NCBI GenBank assembly: GCA_021160245.1
Contig: JAGHCW010000034.1
Span: 1-42,706, forward strand
Reading direction: 5' to 3'
DNA: 42,706 nt
Origin: a bacterium
Lineage (GTDB): Bacteria; B130-G9
How positions within the stretch are numbered: position 1 is the stretch's first letter; the number at the start of each line of letters is the position of its first letter. The notes beneath the pieces are model-generated. The model searched no databases, was not told where the DNA came from, and saw only the letters and a program-made list of their open reading frames with translations. Below, piece after piece: positions 26,953 to 34,488 of this stretch. Position numbers and translations under genes: made by a program.

Positions 26953-27174
26953 CTACCTATAGACCTCAATGGCAACATCCGGGCAGGAGATTGCACACAA
27001 ACCGCATTTTATGCAGTTCTCCGGATGAACCGCCTCCGCATAAAAGTAGCCCTTTGAGTTTATCTTGGTGGACATCGCCAAAACTCCTTTTGGGCAAGCT
27101 CCTATGCACAATTCGCAGCCCTTGCAGCGCTCCTTGTCAATCCTTACTCCTGTAACCGTCTCAACCTCTACCAT
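26953..27174 (-). CDS. 2[4Fe-4S] ferredoxin-like delta subunit of the oxidoreductase
   Basis: 73 aa with two complete CxxCxxCxxxCP clusters, CKGCELCIGACPKG and CIKCGLCAISCPD. It carries electrons from the TPP subunit to external ferredoxin. It is shorter than the pyruvate-type delta subunit and matches KorD/VorD. Its start lies inside the end of the P-loop ATPase gene (14-base overlap), so the ATPase leads this operon. No ribosome site other than GAGGGAGCG just before the ATG is needed. Confidence 0.93.
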   Translation of the reverse strand: MVEVETVTGVRIDKERCKGCELCIGACPKGVLAMSTKINSKGYFYAEAVHPENCIKCGLCAISCPDVAIEVYR

Positions 27175-27901
27175 CGCTCCCTCTCTTCAATGTAGCCGCG
27201 CCTGTTGAATCATCTTCCCAGGGCAGCAAAACGTATCTCGTCATGGAGAAGACCGGCGTAGAGAATGATGAGGCGCAAAGCCTCGGCGCCACCGATCTCT
27301 CAACAGAAACAAACCTTACATCAACATCAAACCGCTTAGCAAGCGAGCAGGCCATTTCAACGCCTTTCAGCACCATCTCCGGCGTCGTTTTACTCAACAA
27401 ATGAGTATTCGACACAATGCCAGTAACCCGCAGCTTCGAGGCAGTCTCAATCTTGCGCAGAACGCTCTCGCTGCTAGCCACATCGCCAGTAAAGGGGCGA
27501 TTCGCATTGACTACAGCTAGCAGGTCATAGTCGATCTCGCTCACCCTGTCAAATAAGGACGAGAGAACACGGCTTCCGGCCGCATCGCCTCCCACATCAA
27601 GAATGGTCTTTACGGATTCATCGTGAATTGCTCCGGCGATTGCGGGGAGGATAATCGGGAGATCAGCCCAAGCCTGTTCGCCCGCGGGCGCTATGAGCTC
27701 AACTCCGGCTCTATCAAAAACATCCGCGGCTTCCCTGCTTCTAAAATACGGGTTTACAATATCAAGGTCCGCGATCTTCACCCACTTCTCTGTCTCTCTT
27801 AGAGCCAACGCGAAGTTAATGGAGACCTCAGTCTTGCCGCTACCATAATCGCCTACAAAAATGGTAACTCGCCTCGTCTTGAACGGAATCTTACTCATCA
27901 T
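27161..27901 (-). CDS. P-loop (CobQ/MinD-superfamily) ATPase upstream of the ferredoxin oxidoreductase
   Basis: About 246 aa from the tandem ATGs at 27901/27898; a TTG at 27937 would add 12 residues. TIFVGDYGSGKTEVSINFALAL is a Walker A loop preceded by a strand, and VKIADLDIVNPYFRSRE supplies the second acidic strand. ILDVGGDAAGSRVLSS is the Walker B-like region. This is the SIMIBI class of CobB/CobQ/MinD relatives. It overlaps the ferredoxin subunit gene by 14 bases and is the first gene of the oxidoreductase operon. It is soluble, with no cysteines arranged for cluster binding. A maturation or insertion role for the complex is an inference from position only. Confidence 0.82.
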   Translation of the reverse strand: MMSKIPFKTRRVTIFVGDYGSGKTEVSINFALALRETEKWVKIADLDIVNPYFRSREAADVFDRAGVELIAPAGEQAWADLPIILPAIAGAIHDESVKTILDVGGDAAGSRVLSSLFDRVSEIDYDLLAVVNANRPFTGDVASSESVLRKIETASKLRVTGIVSNTHLLSKTTPEMVLKGVEMACSLAKRFDVDVRFVSVERSVAPRLCASSFSTPVFSMTRYVLLPWEDDSTGAATLKRGSDGRG

Positions 27902-28030
27902 TAATCTCGACCATACATAATTCAGAAAATAAGGCAAATAGTTTTGTGCTGCAAAGGTAATATGTCAGTATCCCCGAAGAAATCCTTGCCATAGGAGAAT
28001 AATACCAACAAACATTCGGCGGACAAGAGG

Positions 28031-28552
28031 CTATTGCTTGCGAGAGGTTCTGCGCCGCCCTTCTCGCCAGACTATGAAAGAGACAATCGTGTCGGCCGCG
28101 CGGCGGATAAGCAGCGCTAGGAGGGCGTCAAGTATGATCAAAGGTCGCCTTATGAGATATGATGGCCTCATTGAGGCGAGCGAGGCGCGGAAAAGGGAGA
28201 TGAACCCCTCGCCCTTAACGTGAGCTGTTCGTCTTCTTGCCCTCAGGCACAGAGCAAGGAAGATCGCCCGAATTCCCACGCGCGATGCCCGGTCCTTCAG
28301 AAGAATCACGCAACGCTCAAACCTGCGTTGCCGAAGCGTCGAGATAAACTTCGATCCGAATGAGAAGCTCACTTCGCCGGCCCTCGGCGCGGTTATGATA
28401 GTCTGGATATGGGGGATTCCCTCGAGTCCTTTTGCAATGTCTTGTTGGGCCAGCAGCGAAATGGAGGCGTTCGGTATGCGGTCCAATGTCGCTTGGATAG
28501 CCTCGTACAGATGATCCACGCTTGAGGTAAGTAGAATCAGAACATCATGCAA
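28031..28552 (-). CDS. Unknown 173-aa protein, Rossmann-like N-terminus
   Basis: The frame is open further upstream, but the first 83 codons lack any coding character. I place the start at the TTG 28552, seven bases after GGGAG, which gives MHDVLILLTSSVDHLYEAIQ, an alternating hydrophobic strand then helix like the first unit of a nucleotide-binding or GT-B fold. RRFERCVILLKDRASRVGIRA and LALCLRARRRTAHVKGEG follow, reminiscent of the first half of heptosyl/GT9-type proteins. The C-terminus (LIRRPLIILDALLALLI) is hydrophobic and basic, perhaps membrane-peripheral. Possibly a truncated or half-length glycosyltransferase relative; no motif is decisive. Confidence 0.5.
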   Translation of the reverse strand: MHDVLILLTSSVDHLYEAIQATLDRIPNASISLLAQQDIAKGLEGIPHIQTIITAPRAGEVSFSFGSKFISTLRQRRFERCVILLKDRASRVGIRAIFLALCLRARRRTAHVKGEGFISLFRASLASMRPSYLIRRPLIILDALLALLIRRAADTIVSFIVWREGRRRTSRKQ

Positions 28553-28779
28553 TATAGAACTCCCATCCAGCAATTCATCGCCATTGTGGCTCGACCCCTG
28601 GTCAGCCCATTTTCCATATAATATAACGCAGAAGCGCGGGCATAGCGATTGATCATTCTGACCGACAGGAGCTGCTCCTCTTTCCTGCTCCTCCGGAATC
28701 GGTTGCCGTTTGCCTGGGCATTGGTTAGCATCAGCCGGTTGATGCACGCGATGACCTAGATAACGAAGCCGAGTCGAAA
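28553..28779. promoter_or_regulatory. Divergent intergenic region with an AT-rich TATAAT box
   Basis: A perfect TATAAT (28617-28622) faces the rsmI operon but has no convincing -35 at 16-18 bases. On the opposite strand the same box reads TATATT and could serve the 173-aa gene. No other structure was seen here. Confidence 0.3.
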
Positions 28780-29505
28780 ATGCCAGAGAATGACGGGACA
28801 TTATATATTGTTGCCACGCCGATCGGTAACCTAGGCGACATAAGTCACCGGGCTCTCGATGTGCTTTCGAAAGTGGGGGCGCTTGCCTGCGAGGACACTC
28901 GCATAACGTTGCGGATATTCCAGCGCTATGAGATCAAGAGGCCAAAGACGGTCTTCTCATGCCACGAGCATAACGAGAATCGCGTAGTCAATCGCATTAT
29001 GGGACTCTTAGAGTCCGGCGTCTCTGTTGCGCTCTGCACGGACGCCGGCGTCCCCGGAGTAAGCGATCCGGGCTATCTTGTGATGTCCACTGTCATTGCA
29101 AATGGCGGCGATGTCTTCGTGATTCCAGGTCCAAGCGCCGTCTCAACCGCGCTCCTGCTCTCTGGTCTGCCGATGAACACATATACATTCAAGGGATTTT
29201 CTCCACCCAAGCAGGGGAAAAGGGCCAAGTTCATCAACATGGAAGCGGAGTCTTCACATACACTTGTCTTTTTCGAATCGCCTCGGCGCGTCGGGCGCTT
29301 TTTGTCCGAGTCGCTTGAGATTCTTGGCAACCGGAGAGCCGCGGTCTGCATCGAGCTAACCAAGATGTTTGAGCAGATTCACCGGGGGACTCTGGAGGAA
29401 TTGGCGGCGCAATTTGCCGATAAGACCATCAAGGGCGAGGTGACAGTTGTCATTGAGGGTCTTGGTCGAAAGGCAAGGCGAGAGGCCAGCCATGCGGGCG
29501 AATAG
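28780..29505 (+). CDS. rsmI: 16S rRNA (cytidine-1402-2'-O)-methyltransferase RsmI
   Basis: 241 aa. TLYIVATPIGNLGDISHRALDVL is the RsmI N-terminal signature; ACEDTRITLRIFQRY, CTDAGVPGVSDPGY and VIPGPSAVSTALLLSG complete the tetrapyrrole-methylase-type fold. FESPRRVGRFL and CIELTKMFEQIHRGTL are also family landmarks. It methylates the ribose of C1402 in the decoding region of 16S rRNA. The protein ends near the point where longer homologues carry an extra C-terminal helix pair, so it is somewhat short. It is the first gene of a five-gene overlapping operon; tgt starts inside its last codons. Confidence 0.95.
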   Translation: MPENDGTLYIVATPIGNLGDISHRALDVLSKVGALACEDTRITLRIFQRYEIKRPKTVFSCHEHNENRVVNRIMGLLESGVSVALCTDAGVPGVSDPGYLVMSTVIANGGDVFVIPGPSAVSTALLLSGLPMNTYTFKGFSPPKQGKRAKFINMEAESSHTLVFFESPRRVGRFLSESLEILGNRRAAVCIELTKMFEQIHRGTLEELAAQFADKTIKGEVTVVIEGLGRKARREASHAGE

Positions 29506-30589
29506 CCTCGAGACTGCGCATGGAATCTTGCATTACCCGTGCTTTTTGCCGGACGCAACTCGTGGCGTTGTGAGGTCGGTGGGCTCGGGCGATATAGCCT
29601 CGATCGGCGTGTCGGGCCTCATGGTCAACGCGCTTCATCTCTCAAGAAGGCCCGGGACGTCCGTCTTGGCCCGCTCGGGTGGAGTTCATGGATTCATGGG
29701 GTGGGATCGTCCTATCTCATCGGATTCTGGCGGATACCAAATCCATTCACTGATCTCCGAGGACGCCAAGCTCGGCTCAGTCTCCGATAAGGGCTTTGTT
29801 TACAGATTCAGCAGAAGTGAAGAGAAGCGAATTGTAACACCAGAGAAATCCATCAAATATCAGTTCGAGATCGGCTCTGACATCATGTTCTGCCTCGATG
29901 TCTGCACGCATCCCGATGATGGCGACGAGGCGCAGCTTTTGGGCTGCAAACGGACGGTTGAATGGGCCAAAAGATGCAAGATAGAGTTTGCATCGCGAGT
30001 CTCTCGGCTTGCTGAGGGCACGGCCCGACCGCTGCTCTTCGCCGTAGTTCAGGGCGGCGCCTCATCCGAGCTGAGAAGAATGTGTGTTAGCGAGCTGATG
30101 AACATTGGCTTTGACGGCTACGGGTTTGGTGGATGGCCGATTGATGAGGATGGCGGCCTGGTCGATGCGGTTGGAGAAGTTGCAGGTCTTCTACCGAATG
30201 GCACACCAAAATTCGCGCTCGGTATCGGGAAACCTGAGAGTCTCGTGAGTGCCTATCTAGCTGGCTATGGCATGTTGGATTGCTCCATTCCAACGCGCGA
30301 CGCCCGCAGGAAGCGGATTTTCGTTTTCTCGGATAGACCTAAGCGGATTTCGTTCGACGATTCGACATTCTATCACTATATATACCTTCAGGATAAGAAG
30401 CACTTGGCAGATGCTGGGCCCCTAGATGAAACCTGCGATTGTCCGTGCTGCAGACGATTCTCAAAGGCCTATTTATATCACCTCTTCAAGCTGGAAGACC
30501 CGCTTGCCTATCGCCTCGCCACAATTCACAACCTGCGATTCATGGTTCGCCTGACAGATGAGCTCCGCCGACGGAGTATCGCGCCTTGA
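29492..30589 (+). CDS. tgt: Queuine tRNA-ribosyltransferase family protein
   Basis: About 365 aa from the ATG at 29492, preceded by GAGAGG at seven bases and overlapping rsmI by 14; a TTG/GTG-type start at 29447 would extend into rsmI. It exchanges guanine for a 7-deazaguanine at the tRNA wobble position. SDSGGYQ gives general-acid D78, VVQGG is the substrate loop and LDCSIPTRDAR the nucleophile D263. The zinc site is CDCPCC with a later histidine in AYLYHLF. It is divergent: the usual TRNAR is TRDAR, and the N-terminus lacks the conserved bacterial GT-x-PVFMPVGT form. Placed by context in the ribosome/tRNA-modification operon. Confidence 0.88.
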   Translation: MRANSLETAHGILHYPCFLPDATRGVVRSVGSGDIASIGVSGLMVNALHLSRRPGTSVLARSGGVHGFMGWDRPISSDSGGYQIHSLISEDAKLGSVSDKGFVYRFSRSEEKRIVTPEKSIKYQFEIGSDIMFCLDVCTHPDDGDEAQLLGCKRTVEWAKRCKIEFASRVSRLAEGTARPLLFAVVQGGASSELRRMCVSELMNIGFDGYGFGGWPIDEDGGLVDAVGEVAGLLPNGTPKFALGIGKPESLVSAYLAGYGMLDCSIPTRDARRKRIFVFSDRPKRISFDDSTFYHYIYLQDKKHLADAGPLDETCDCPCCRRFSKAYLYHLFKLEDPLAYRLATIHNLRFMVRLTDELRRRSIAP

Positions 30590-31404
30590 GTGACCACGAG
30601 GCGGATGTTATCGGCCGGATTGTCGATAAGCTCCTTGAATCGAGAAAATACCGCAATATCTTCCGCCCGGCGCTTGAGAATGTCGCTAGATGGGCTTCGA
30701 AGCGATACCCGAGGCAAAGGGAAGCCGAAAAGGCCGCAAAGCGAAAGCTGCATCACGTCTATGGGGCCTATATGACGTCCGGGCAGCTGGCTAGAGTTGA
30801 AGAACTCGTCAAGGGCATTGAGGCCGCCGAATGCCCCGATGAAAAGGCTGTTTGCAGAGAAGTTCTCAAATGCCACGCCTCAACATGGGAGCGACTCGGC
30901 CACATCAAAGACATGTATCGAGACATAGCGGAGATTATCGGTCAACCGCGCAGCGTGCTCGAGCTTGCGTGCGGGTTGAATCCATTCGCGCGGCCTTTCA
31001 TGGGACTTGCGCCGGATGCATCGTACCTTTGCATTGACATAGACTGTCGCCTCATCTCGCAAGTTAAGCGTTTTCTGGCTCGATTGCCCGGCCGGAACGA
31101 GGCGCGATGTGGCGCTATCCTGTTGTCAGTTCCTGCCGACGAATGCGATGTAGTCTTTCTGCTCAAGACATTGCCCTGCCTCGAGCGGCAAGAGGCGGGC
31201 GCGTCGCTTCGGATTCTTAAGGCGTTGAACGCAACGAACGTCGTGGTCACTTTTCCAAGAAGGTCCCTTTCCGGGCGTTGCCGCGGCATGGACGGGCATT
31301 ATATGGGGATAATGGGGGACTTAATCAACGAGCTCGGATGGGAAATGAGCGAGTTGCGTTATCCACTTGAGACGGTCTATGTTTTGAAAACTCGCGCAAG
31401 ATGA
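30586..31404 (+). CDS. 16S rRNA (guanine-1405-N7)-methyltransferase family protein (FmrO/Sgm/Rmt type)
   Basis: 272 aa. The pattern of the FmrO family is followed from end to end: ESRKYRNIF near the N-terminus; AKRKLHHVYGAYMT; CHASTWERLGHIKDMY; the SAM loop LELACGLNPFARPFM (about residues 125-140); YLCIDIDCRLISQVKRF; VVFLLKTLPCLERQEAGAS (about 190-208); VVTFPRRSLSGRCRGMDGHY (about 222-241). Members methylate N7 of G1405 in 16S rRNA helix 44 and give high resistance to gentamicin/kanamycin-type aminoglycosides, in producers and in acquired form. Here it lies in a housekeeping operon, TTGA-coupled to tgt (4-base overlap), with GGAG nine bases before its TTG. Enzyme activity and target are inferred from family only. 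Confidence 0.9.
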   Translation: MSDHEADVIGRIVDKLLESRKYRNIFRPALENVARWASKRYPRQREAEKAAKRKLHHVYGAYMTSGQLARVEELVKGIEAAECPDEKAVCREVLKCHASTWERLGHIKDMYRDIAEIIGQPRSVLELACGLNPFARPFMGLAPDASYLCIDIDCRLISQVKRFLARLPGRNEARCGAILLSVPADECDVVFLLKTLPCLERQEAGASLRILKALNATNVVVTFPRRSLSGRCRGMDGHYMGIMGDLINELGWEMSELRYPLETVYVLKTRAR

Positions 31405-31447
31405 GAGCACGATTCAGCCGAATGTTTTGCAGGATGGACGCGTTGGG

Positions 31448-31999
31448 ATGAGAATCACAATCCTTGATGGCGACCCAGAGGCTCTTAAGAGCAAGCTCGG
31501 GCAATATGTCGAGCAGCTACAGGTCCAACTCGCAGCGCGGGGGCATGAGGTGAGCTGCATTCATCTAAGGGAGCTGAGCTTCGGGCATTGCACCGGCTGC
31601 TTCGGATGCTGGGTCAAGACCCCAGGTGAGTGCGTCATAGATGACGATTTCCGAAACGTCTGCCGGGCATTTGTCAATTCAGACCTGGTCATTGCCGCAT
31701 CGCCCATAACGATGGGCTTCGTAAGCTCCTTGCTCAGAAGAGCGAACGAGAGACTTCTTCCGATACTCCATCCATATATTGCGTTCAAGAACGGTGAATG
31801 CCACCATATCGGCCGCTATGAGAGATACCCCAAGATCGGGCTGATACTTGCCAGGGATGATCAGACGGACGAGGAGGATATTGAGATAATAGAGGCTATC
31901 TATCGACGCAACGCGATCAACGTCAACACAGACCTTGTATTCACCGCTCTGACTGACGATCCTGTCGAGGAGACCTGCCGTGCAATTGACGGTCATTAA
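31448..31999 (+). CDS. NADPH-dependent FMN reductase/iron-sulfur flavoprotein-like protein
   Basis: About 183 aa from the ATG at 31448 (MRITILDGDPEAL). It has a flavodoxin-like fold: after the first strand and helix comes CTGCFGCWVKTPGECVIDDDF, the cysteine pattern of the ISF/FMN-reductase branch, then DLVIAASPITMGFVSSLLRR for FMN phosphate and isoalloxazine contacts. The first-strand phosphate loop is less typical (DGDPEALKS instead of GSPR). It overlaps the next, related gene by 20 bases. Probably a flavin-dependent electron-transfer protein; partner unknown. Confidence 0.8.
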   Translation: MRITILDGDPEALKSKLGQYVEQLQVQLAARGHEVSCIHLRELSFGHCTGCFGCWVKTPGECVIDDDFRNVCRAFVNSDLVIAASPITMGFVSSLLRRANERLLPILHPYIAFKNGECHHIGRYERYPKIGLILARDDQTDEEDIEIIEAIYRRNAINVNTDLVFTALTDDPVEETCRAIDGH

Positions 32000-32636
32000 C
32001 GGCTCTCCGCGAGGCGAGAGAAGCAATACAAAGATGCTCCTTGACCCATTTATCAAGGGCTTCCTTGAGACTGACGGCAATCATGTAGAGCTGATGTATC
32101 TCAAACAGATTGGGCGCCAGGATGAGTTTGCCGGCCGGTTTATCGATGCCGATGCCGTTTTCTTGGCGTTTCCGCTCTATGGGGATGCGACGCCCTCAAT
32201 TGTGACGAGCTACATTGAGCGACTTGCGCCTCATTGCTCCCGTGATGGCAACCCGGCTATCGGCTTCTTGGTGCAGAGCGGCTTTCCCGAGGCGATTCAT
32301 TCGATTTTCGTGATGCGTTATCTTGAGAAGCTGGCGAGGCGGCTGAATTGCCAGTATCTCGGCACAATCATCAAGGGAGGCGTGGAGGGCATCAAGCTGA
32401 AACCTCGCTTTATGGTTAGCGGCCTGCTTAAGAAGATGTATCGACTGGGACAGGGCTTCGGCAAGACGGGCAAGCTCAATCCGCGCATATTGCGGAGGAT
32501 GGCTAGACCTATGACTTTCAATTGGATTCGCAGGCTCTTCGCGAGGCTGGTAGTGATGCCGCTGGCACGCTCCTACGCATGGGACAAGGAGTTGCGGAAA
32601 AACGGCGCCTATGAAAATCGCTTCGACGCCCCATAG
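31980..32636 (+). CDS. Flavodoxin-fold NAD(P)H oxidoreductase-like protein
   Basis: 218 aa from a GTG with GAGGAG seven bases upstream. MQLTVINGSPRGERSNTKMLL is the canonical FMN phosphate loop. VFLAFPLYGDATPSIVTSYIERL is the second flavin contact, and GFLVQSGFPEAIHS the third strand. The last 60 residues are basic and helical (RRMARPMTFNWIRRLFARLV), possibly a nucleic-acid or membrane contact. It overlaps the preceding flavoprotein gene by 20 bases, and the two may function as a pair. It ends the rsmI operon; 90 bases separate it from the convergent dnaA, with no clear terminator. Confidence 0.82.
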   Translation: MQLTVINGSPRGERSNTKMLLDPFIKGFLETDGNHVELMYLKQIGRQDEFAGRFIDADAVFLAFPLYGDATPSIVTSYIERLAPHCSRDGNPAIGFLVQSGFPEAIHSIFVMRYLEKLARRLNCQYLGTIIKGGVEGIKLKPRFMVSGLLKKMYRLGQGFGKTGKLNPRILRRMARPMTFNWIRRLFARLVVMPLARSYAWDKELRKNGAYENRFDAP

Positions 32637-32726
32637 GCTGAGTGATAGGAGAGCAACTCCCGCGTCACTTGAGGACATAAACATTGGCAAGACAAAAGCC
32701 AAGTCGGCGCTCAGCTTGCGCAGGCG

Positions 32727-34109
32727 CTACATATCAAGATGACGTTGAATTGCGCTTTGCTGCCTCAGGGCGCCCAGTTCCCGCTTGAGCGTCTCGATAA
32801 GACAATGAAATGCTGGGTCCGCGATCATCTTTGCTCTTATCAACTTGTATGAGTGAATTACGGCGGCATGGCACATTCCGGAGAACTTCTTCCCGATTGA
32901 CGGATAAGAATCCCCGAGCATATCTCGGCTGAGGAACATCGCCACTTGCCTCGCTCGGACGATGCTTCTCGTCCTGTCGCGCGACACGAGCTTGGAAACA
33001 CCGATGCCGAAATATGATGCGACCTTGTCTTGTATTGCCTCGACTGTCAGCTCTTTCTTCCCTGATCCATTTCTGCCAAGCACGGCTTCTGCGATTTCGA
33101 GAGAAATGGGCGCCGTCTTGAGTTCGGAATAGCCCTTCAATTTCGTCAACATGCTCTCAAGCTGGCGAACGCTTGGGCATGACATCTCTGCAATATAGGT
33201 GGCAACTTCGTCCAGAAGCTCCATGTCGAGAAGCTCAGCCTTCTTCCTTAATATCCGAATCTTCATCCGGAACTCAGGAGGCGCAACGTCAATTACAAGT
33301 CCCGAGCTGAATCGCTCGATTAGTTTCGGCTTAACCGAAAAAAGCTCCTCCGGCAGCCGGTCACTGCTGATAACCACCTGGCGGCCTCTCTCCTGAAGCG
33401 CATTTATCGTATGAAAGAGCGCCTCCTGTGTGCTGGCCTTGCTCTGAACAAACTGGACATCGTCGATAAGCAGGACATCTTGCGTCCGATATCTTGCTCT
33501 AAAGCCGGCGGTCTGTTTCGTTGCTATCGACTCGAAGAACTCATTGGTGAAGTCCTCGGCCGTTTGATACAGAACCGAGAGCTCGCTGTGAGTCTTCCTC
33601 AGTGAGTTAGTTGTGGCGCATAGAAGATGCGTCTTACCTACACCGTGCTGGCCGTAAATATATAGCGGATTGAACTCACTCGCCGGCTGGCGAGCCACGC
33701 TCTGGCACGCTGAATAGGCAAACTCATTGCACTCTCCGGGGACAAAGCCATCAAACGCAAGGGCGAGGTTGCCGTTCGTTGGGTGTTGAGCAACAATCGC
33801 ACTCGGATGCTCAACCGCCCTCGAATGCCGAGAGCTCTTCTTCACAGGGACAACCAGCCTGGGCTTGTTTGCGTCCTGGACCTTGATCTCAACAGTCACT
33901 TCTCGGTTGCACGCGGCAGACGCTGCGACACGTATATAAGAAAGATAGTTGGCCATTACCCAGTCTCTATGGGAATCTGAGCCTACCGAGAGATGCAAGA
34001 CGCCTTTTTTATATCCCTCGCAGTTCATGCTACTTATCCAAGTCTGAAAGCTCTGCTTGTTGATCATTCGCTTTGCGCGCCTAAGGGTGCGACTCCAGAC
34101 ATCATTCAT
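32727..34109 (-). CDS. dnaA: DnaA replication initiator with altered DNA-recognition motif
   Basis: 460 aa from the ATG at 34109 (GGGAG ten bases upstream; an in-frame TTG at 34136 is less likely). Domain I: VWSRTLRRAKRMINKQSFQTW. AAA+ core: FNPLYIYGQHGVGKTHLL with K159, Walker B VLLIDDVQFV, sensor region VVISSDRLPEEL and IERFSSGLVIDVAPPEFRMK. Domain IV: VRARQVAMFLSRDMLGDSYPSIG is normal, including the arginine of the first recognition helix, but the signature normally read GGRDHTTVLHA is SGMCHAAVIHS (residues 410-420). The aspartate and both threonines that contact the DnaA box are replaced by C413, A415 and A416; only H414 remains. It initiates replication or is a divergent paralogue. Confidence 0.9.
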   Translation of the reverse strand: MNDVWSRTLRRAKRMINKQSFQTWISSMNCEGYKKGVLHLSVGSDSHRDWVMANYLSYIRVAASAACNREVTVEIKVQDANKPRLVVPVKKSSRHSRAVEHPSAIVAQHPTNGNLALAFDGFVPGECNEFAYSACQSVARQPASEFNPLYIYGQHGVGKTHLLCATTNSLRKTHSELSVLYQTAEDFTNEFFESIATKQTAGFRARYRTQDVLLIDDVQFVQSKASTQEALFHTINALQERGRQVVISSDRLPEELFSVKPKLIERFSSGLVIDVAPPEFRMKIRILRKKAELLDMELLDEVATYIAEMSCPSVRQLESMLTKLKGYSELKTAPISLEIAEAVLGRNGSGKKELTVEAIQDKVASYFGIGVSKLVSRDRTRSIVRARQVAMFLSRDMLGDSYPSIGKKFSGMCHAAVIHSYKLIRAKMIADPAFHCLIETLKRELGALRQQSAIQRHLDM

Positions 34110-34488
34110 TCTGACATGCTCCCACCCTATGCCCAAAAGGCAACCTCTGCGTCAAAGAAACCATTTGAAAACCTAACTGCGAGAAGTTCATTACCAACAC
34201 GACTAAAGGGGACACAACCCGGGAGATTTAGAAACCAACCCGGAAGAATAGGCCAACAAAAAGCAAAGGAAAACACCCTATATTGCTGATATGGGGCGAA
34301 ACATGAGCATGTTCCGACCCGCTTTCTCGAGCACTTGTTCTCATCATAATCACGATAATAACTTATGAAACGAGTCGGGATTGGTCAAGGGAATCACTTG
34401 AGAAATTTTACTAGCTTCTCTATACGACAAGGATCGATTTGTGTCATTGCAACATATTTGGTATTAGTGATCTGCCCAACAAGACTTT
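34110..34488. other. 379-bp divergent region between dnaA and the next gene
   Basis: AT-rich in its centre (34230-34480). No cluster of TTATCCACA-type boxes was found on either strand. On the minus strand TTGACC is followed after 17 bases by the weak TAAGTT, a possible dnaA promoter. The region would be a natural place for an origin next to dnaA, but nothing in it proves that. Confidence 0.4.
34398..34426 (+). promoter_or_regulatory. Putative promoter TTGAGA-N17-TATACG
   Basis: TTGAGA (34398-34403, 5 of 6) and TATACG (34421-34426, 4 of 6) are exactly 17 bases apart. Initiation near 34433 would give a 56-base leader to the two-TM protein gene at 34489. Confidence 0.5.

Noticed and set aside
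28553-28801. N-terminal extension of the 173-aa protein up to an ATG at 28801
   Set aside because: The added residues are proline/glutamine/cysteine-rich with no fold character and would overlap the start of rsmI on the other strand; the TTG at 28552 has a good ribosome site.
30586-31404. Calling this a confirmed resistance gene
   Set aside because: Only family membership is visible; there is no mobile context and no evidence of expression or activity, so it is described as a family member.
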